NCBI GenBank assembly: GCA_014841595.1
Contig: JACYUE010000001.1
Location: 252,193-316,192, forward strand
DNA length: 64,000 nt
Source of the DNA: Oxalobacteraceae sp. CFBP 8761
Lineage (GTDB): Bacteria; Pseudomonadota; Gammaproteobacteria; Burkholderiales; Burkholderiaceae_D
Reading direction: 5' to 3'
Shown: positions 61,943 to 64,000 of the stretch, piece after piece
How the letters are laid out: each line of letters begins with the position of its first letter
Position numbering within the stretch: position 1 is the first letter of the stretch
The notes under the pieces: generated by a model
Seen by the model: the letters and a program-made list of their open reading frames with translations, nothing else
Databases searched by the model: none
What the model was told of the DNA's origin: nothing
Position numbers and translations under genes: made by a program

Positions 61943-64000
61943 ATGACCTCCCCACGCGCACTTATTGAAATGGTTGTCGACGGCGCTGCCGAGAGCCGGC
62001 GGCGTGTGGAGAGTGTCGCTGATGCGCTGCGCCAGATGAACGGTCAGTCGCTCCAGAACATCTCGAATCAGATGAATTCGCTGAACGACCGGTTCAGCGG
62101 TTTGCAATCGACCATCGGGAATGTCACATCGTTCGCCATCGCCGGCGTGTCGTTGGCTACGCTCGGTAGCAAAGTGGTCGGTGTCCTTGATTCAATGGGC
62201 GAACTGGACGATCTGTCGCAAAAGATCGGTACCAGTGTGGAAAGTCTGTCGCGCATCCAGAGGGTGGCGAAAACGTTCGGAGTGGATTTTGCCGGGACTG
62301 TTGATCCCGCCATGGTGAAATTGGCGCGCAACCTCACGACCGTTGACGACAAGTCGAGCAGGACTTCCAAAGCGCTGGCGGCCATTGGCGTGTCCGCTAA
62401 AGACAGCGCCGGTAAGCTGCGTGACCCTGGCCAGGTCATGATCGAGGTTGCCAAAAGCCTCGCGCAGTACGAGGACGGTGCCGGGAAGGCAGCCGTAGTA
62501 ACGGACTTGTTCGGTAAGTCGGGGGCGGACCTTTTGCCATTCTTGAATGACTTGGCAGACAACGTCGATAAATTTACTGGTGCTACCCCAGAGGCGGTGA
62601 AGCAAGCAACTGACTTGCAAGACAAGTTTGGGATGCTGAGCCAGCGCACGGATCAAGCCTTCACGTCGATCGTAACGGCAGCGTTGCCGGCACTGACTGG
62701 TTTGTCTGAAGGATTCACCGATGTACTCGAAGCCGAGAACGGCCTGATCGACAACGGTGAAATTGCCGAGTGGGCTGGGATGGCCGCGATGGGGATTGCC
62801 CGGGTAGCTGACGTAGCAGTGCTGGCAGTCCGTGGATTTTCAGCTCTCGCAAGTAGCGTCGAAGTGATTACTGCCGATCTTGAGGTGCTATGGACGGCCT
62901 CGCCTGCGAACATGGGTCTTACCTTAGCCAAAGGTGGGTCGCCTCTTGCTGACCTGAAAAAGGTGGTTGCCGAGCGAAATCAAGTTTTGGAAGCTGCAAA
63001 CGCGAAGTGGTCAGCGTTCTACAACGCTGACGGCAATATGTTCGAACAGGCAGTCAAGAAAAGGCTGTCTGCGAAAGTTGTTGATGTAAAGCCGCCGGCG
63101 GACGAAAAGCCGAAAGATAAAGATCTCAATGGCTACAAGCCAGGTAGCGACGCTGCAGATAAGGATGCAGACAAGCAGGCCAACGCCTATCAAAATCTGA
63201 CGAAAGCCATCCAAGCAAAGATCGTCCAAGCCAATCTCGAACTCAGTGCAGGGGCTCCCTTAATTGCGAGCCAGCAGGAGCAGCTTGGATTGACCGAACA
63301 ATTGGCCGAGATGAAAGGGAAGCTTACCTCGATTCAGTATGCCTACTTGGAAAGCCAGGCCAAAGAGCTCGTTACTAAACTGGAAGTGATCGAGTCAAAC
63401 AAGCGCGCGGCGGCAGGTTTCGAGTCATACAGCAAGATGAGGGCTGCGTATGAAACCAACGTCGCCAAGGCGATTGAGAACGCGATTACTGAGGCAGACC
63501 GTAATGAAGAGCTTGCCCTCACATTCGGTAAGACAAAAGGCCAGATTGAAGCGCTAGAGCTGGCTCGTCTCGAAGAGCAACTGGCGCAGCGATCTTCGCT
63601 CGGTCTGACTCTGGATGAGATCGAGAATCTCGAAAAGCTGATTGCGGCGAAGAAACGCAGTACAGCTGCGACGGGCAAAGTCGATATGTTCACTGCTGGC
63701 CAGAAGGCCGCTGAGAGTCTCGACGAGTTCCTCGACCCTGCCAAGGCACAGTCGTTCGGTGAAGCCTTGCGCGAATCGCTTGGCGGTGCTGGCACCGCGC
63801 TGTCCGCATTGACCTCGACGCTTGACGGCTTCGGCAAGCGGCAAGCAGCGATTGATGAGCAGCGGCAGAATGCGGCGATCGCATTCTCCACCGGGCAGCG
63901 CACCGAAATGCAGCACATGGAGGACCTCGCGCGTCTGAACGAGATGGAAACCAAGAACCGTCTGTCCGGCTACGGCGACATGGCAGGTGCAGCAGCTGGC
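61943..64000 (+). CDS. Tail tape measure protein, cut by window edge
   Basis: 686 codons visible with no stop. Starts ATG 61943 after AGGAACGG: MTSPRALIEMVVDGAAESRR, then 'QLDDLSQKIGTSVESLSRIQ'-like (ELDDLSQKIGTSVESLSRIQ), 'GKAAVVTDLFGKSGADLLPF' and 'LSQRTDQAFTSIVTAALPAL'; long Ala/Lys/Glu coiled-coil segments follow. These are typical of lambda gpH-type tape measures that set tail length and help DNA entry. Mostly helical, with a hydrophobic patch ~260-300. Confidence 0.92.
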   Translation, partial: MTSPRALIEMVVDGAAESRRRVESVADALRQMNGQSLQNISNQMNSLNDRFSGLQSTIGNVTSFAIAGVSLATLGSKVVGVLDSMGELDDLSQKIGTSVESLSRIQRVAKTFGVDFAGTVDPAMVKLARNLTTVDDKSSRTSKALAAIGVSAKDSAGKLRDPGQVMIEVAKSLAQYEDGAGKAAVVTDLFGKSGADLLPFLNDLADNVDKFTGATPEAVKQATDLQDKFGMLSQRTDQAFTSIVTAALPALTGLSEGFTDVLEAENGLIDNGEIAEWAGMAAMGIARVADVAVLAVRGFSALASSVEVITADLEVLWTASPANMGLTLAKGGSPLADLKKVVAERNQVLEAANAKWSAFYNADGNMFEQAVKKRLSAKVVDVKPPADEKPKDKDLNGYKPGSDAADKDADKQANAYQNLTKAIQAKIVQANLELSAGAPLIASQQEQLGLTEQLAEMKGKLTSIQYAYLESQAKELVTKLEVIESNKRAAAGFESYSKMRAAYETNVAKAIENAITEADRNEELALTFGKTKGQIEALELARLEEQLAQRSSLGLTLDEIENLEKLIAAKKRSTAATGKVDMFTAGQKAAESLDEFLDPAKAQSFGEALRESLGGAGTALSALTSTLDGFGKRQAAIDEQRQNAAIAFSTGQRTEMQHMEDLARLNEMETKNRLSGYGDMAGAAAG

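Overview
The window looks like a chromosomal segment of a high-GC betaproteobacterium, most likely Oxalobacteraceae (Massilia/Duganella/Janthinobacterium type). This is inferred from codon and GC character, the housekeeping genes (pncC, thiL, maeB) and the density of c-di-GMP and hybrid-kinase signalling genes. The right-hand 27 kb is a lambda-like siphoviral prophage that runs off the right edge.

Layout. 1-9.5 kb: the start of an M16 peptidase gene, pncC, a hybrid histidine kinase translationally coupled to a REC-PAS-GGDEF-EAL-REC protein, thiL, and maeB. 9.8-14.1 kb: a GDP-deoxyhexose operon (gmd, rmd-like reductase, two GT4 glycosyltransferases). 14.1-14.5 kb: a repeat-rich convergent junction with three tandem 27-bp hairpin repeats and two 70-bp palindromes. 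14.5-18.9 kb: an HD-GYP response regulator coupled to an MHYT hybrid kinase. 19.1-19.9 kb: a periplasmic solute-binding-like protein. 20.0-25.2 kb: a tight operon of acyl carrier protein, KAS III, two SDRs, a hexapeptide acyltransferase, a Rieske oxygenase and a second hexapeptide acyltransferase. Facing it (25.2-29.7 kb) are an FkbM methyltransferase and a three-part TPR/O-GlcNAc-transferase/DegT-aminotransferase fusion. Together these suggest synthesis of an acylated amino sugar and its transfer to protein or surface glycan, similar in logic to flagellin-glycosylation islands. 29.9-32.8 kb: a double-domain KaiC-like ATPase coupled to a histidine kinase.

32.8-36.6 kb is a small AT-richer island. 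It is flanked by two diverged copies of a tRNA-3'-end plus terminator sequence and holds an IS6-family transposase remnant, an acyltransferase-3 gene, a MITE-like inverted-repeat element and a broken membrane-protein gene.

36.7-64 kb is the prophage. It has a DUF2806 gene at the left edge, a leftward early operon (small genes, DUF551, ParB-like, AlpA-like), and a CI/Cro switch whose divergent promoters predict leaderless mRNAs for both regulators. The same promoter/operator design recurs at the early leftward promoter. A rightward replication module (YmfL-like, TOPRIM/SF3 primase-helicase) follows, with an iteron-like repeat region. Then comes a late operon: terminase, a Mor-like activator, gpW, portal, a LamG-like repeat protein, a protease-capsid fusion, decoration protein, head-tail joining proteins, tail tube, tail chaperones joined by a -1 frameshift signal, and an incomplete tape measure protein. 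No integrase or lysis genes are visible; they may lie beyond the right edge.
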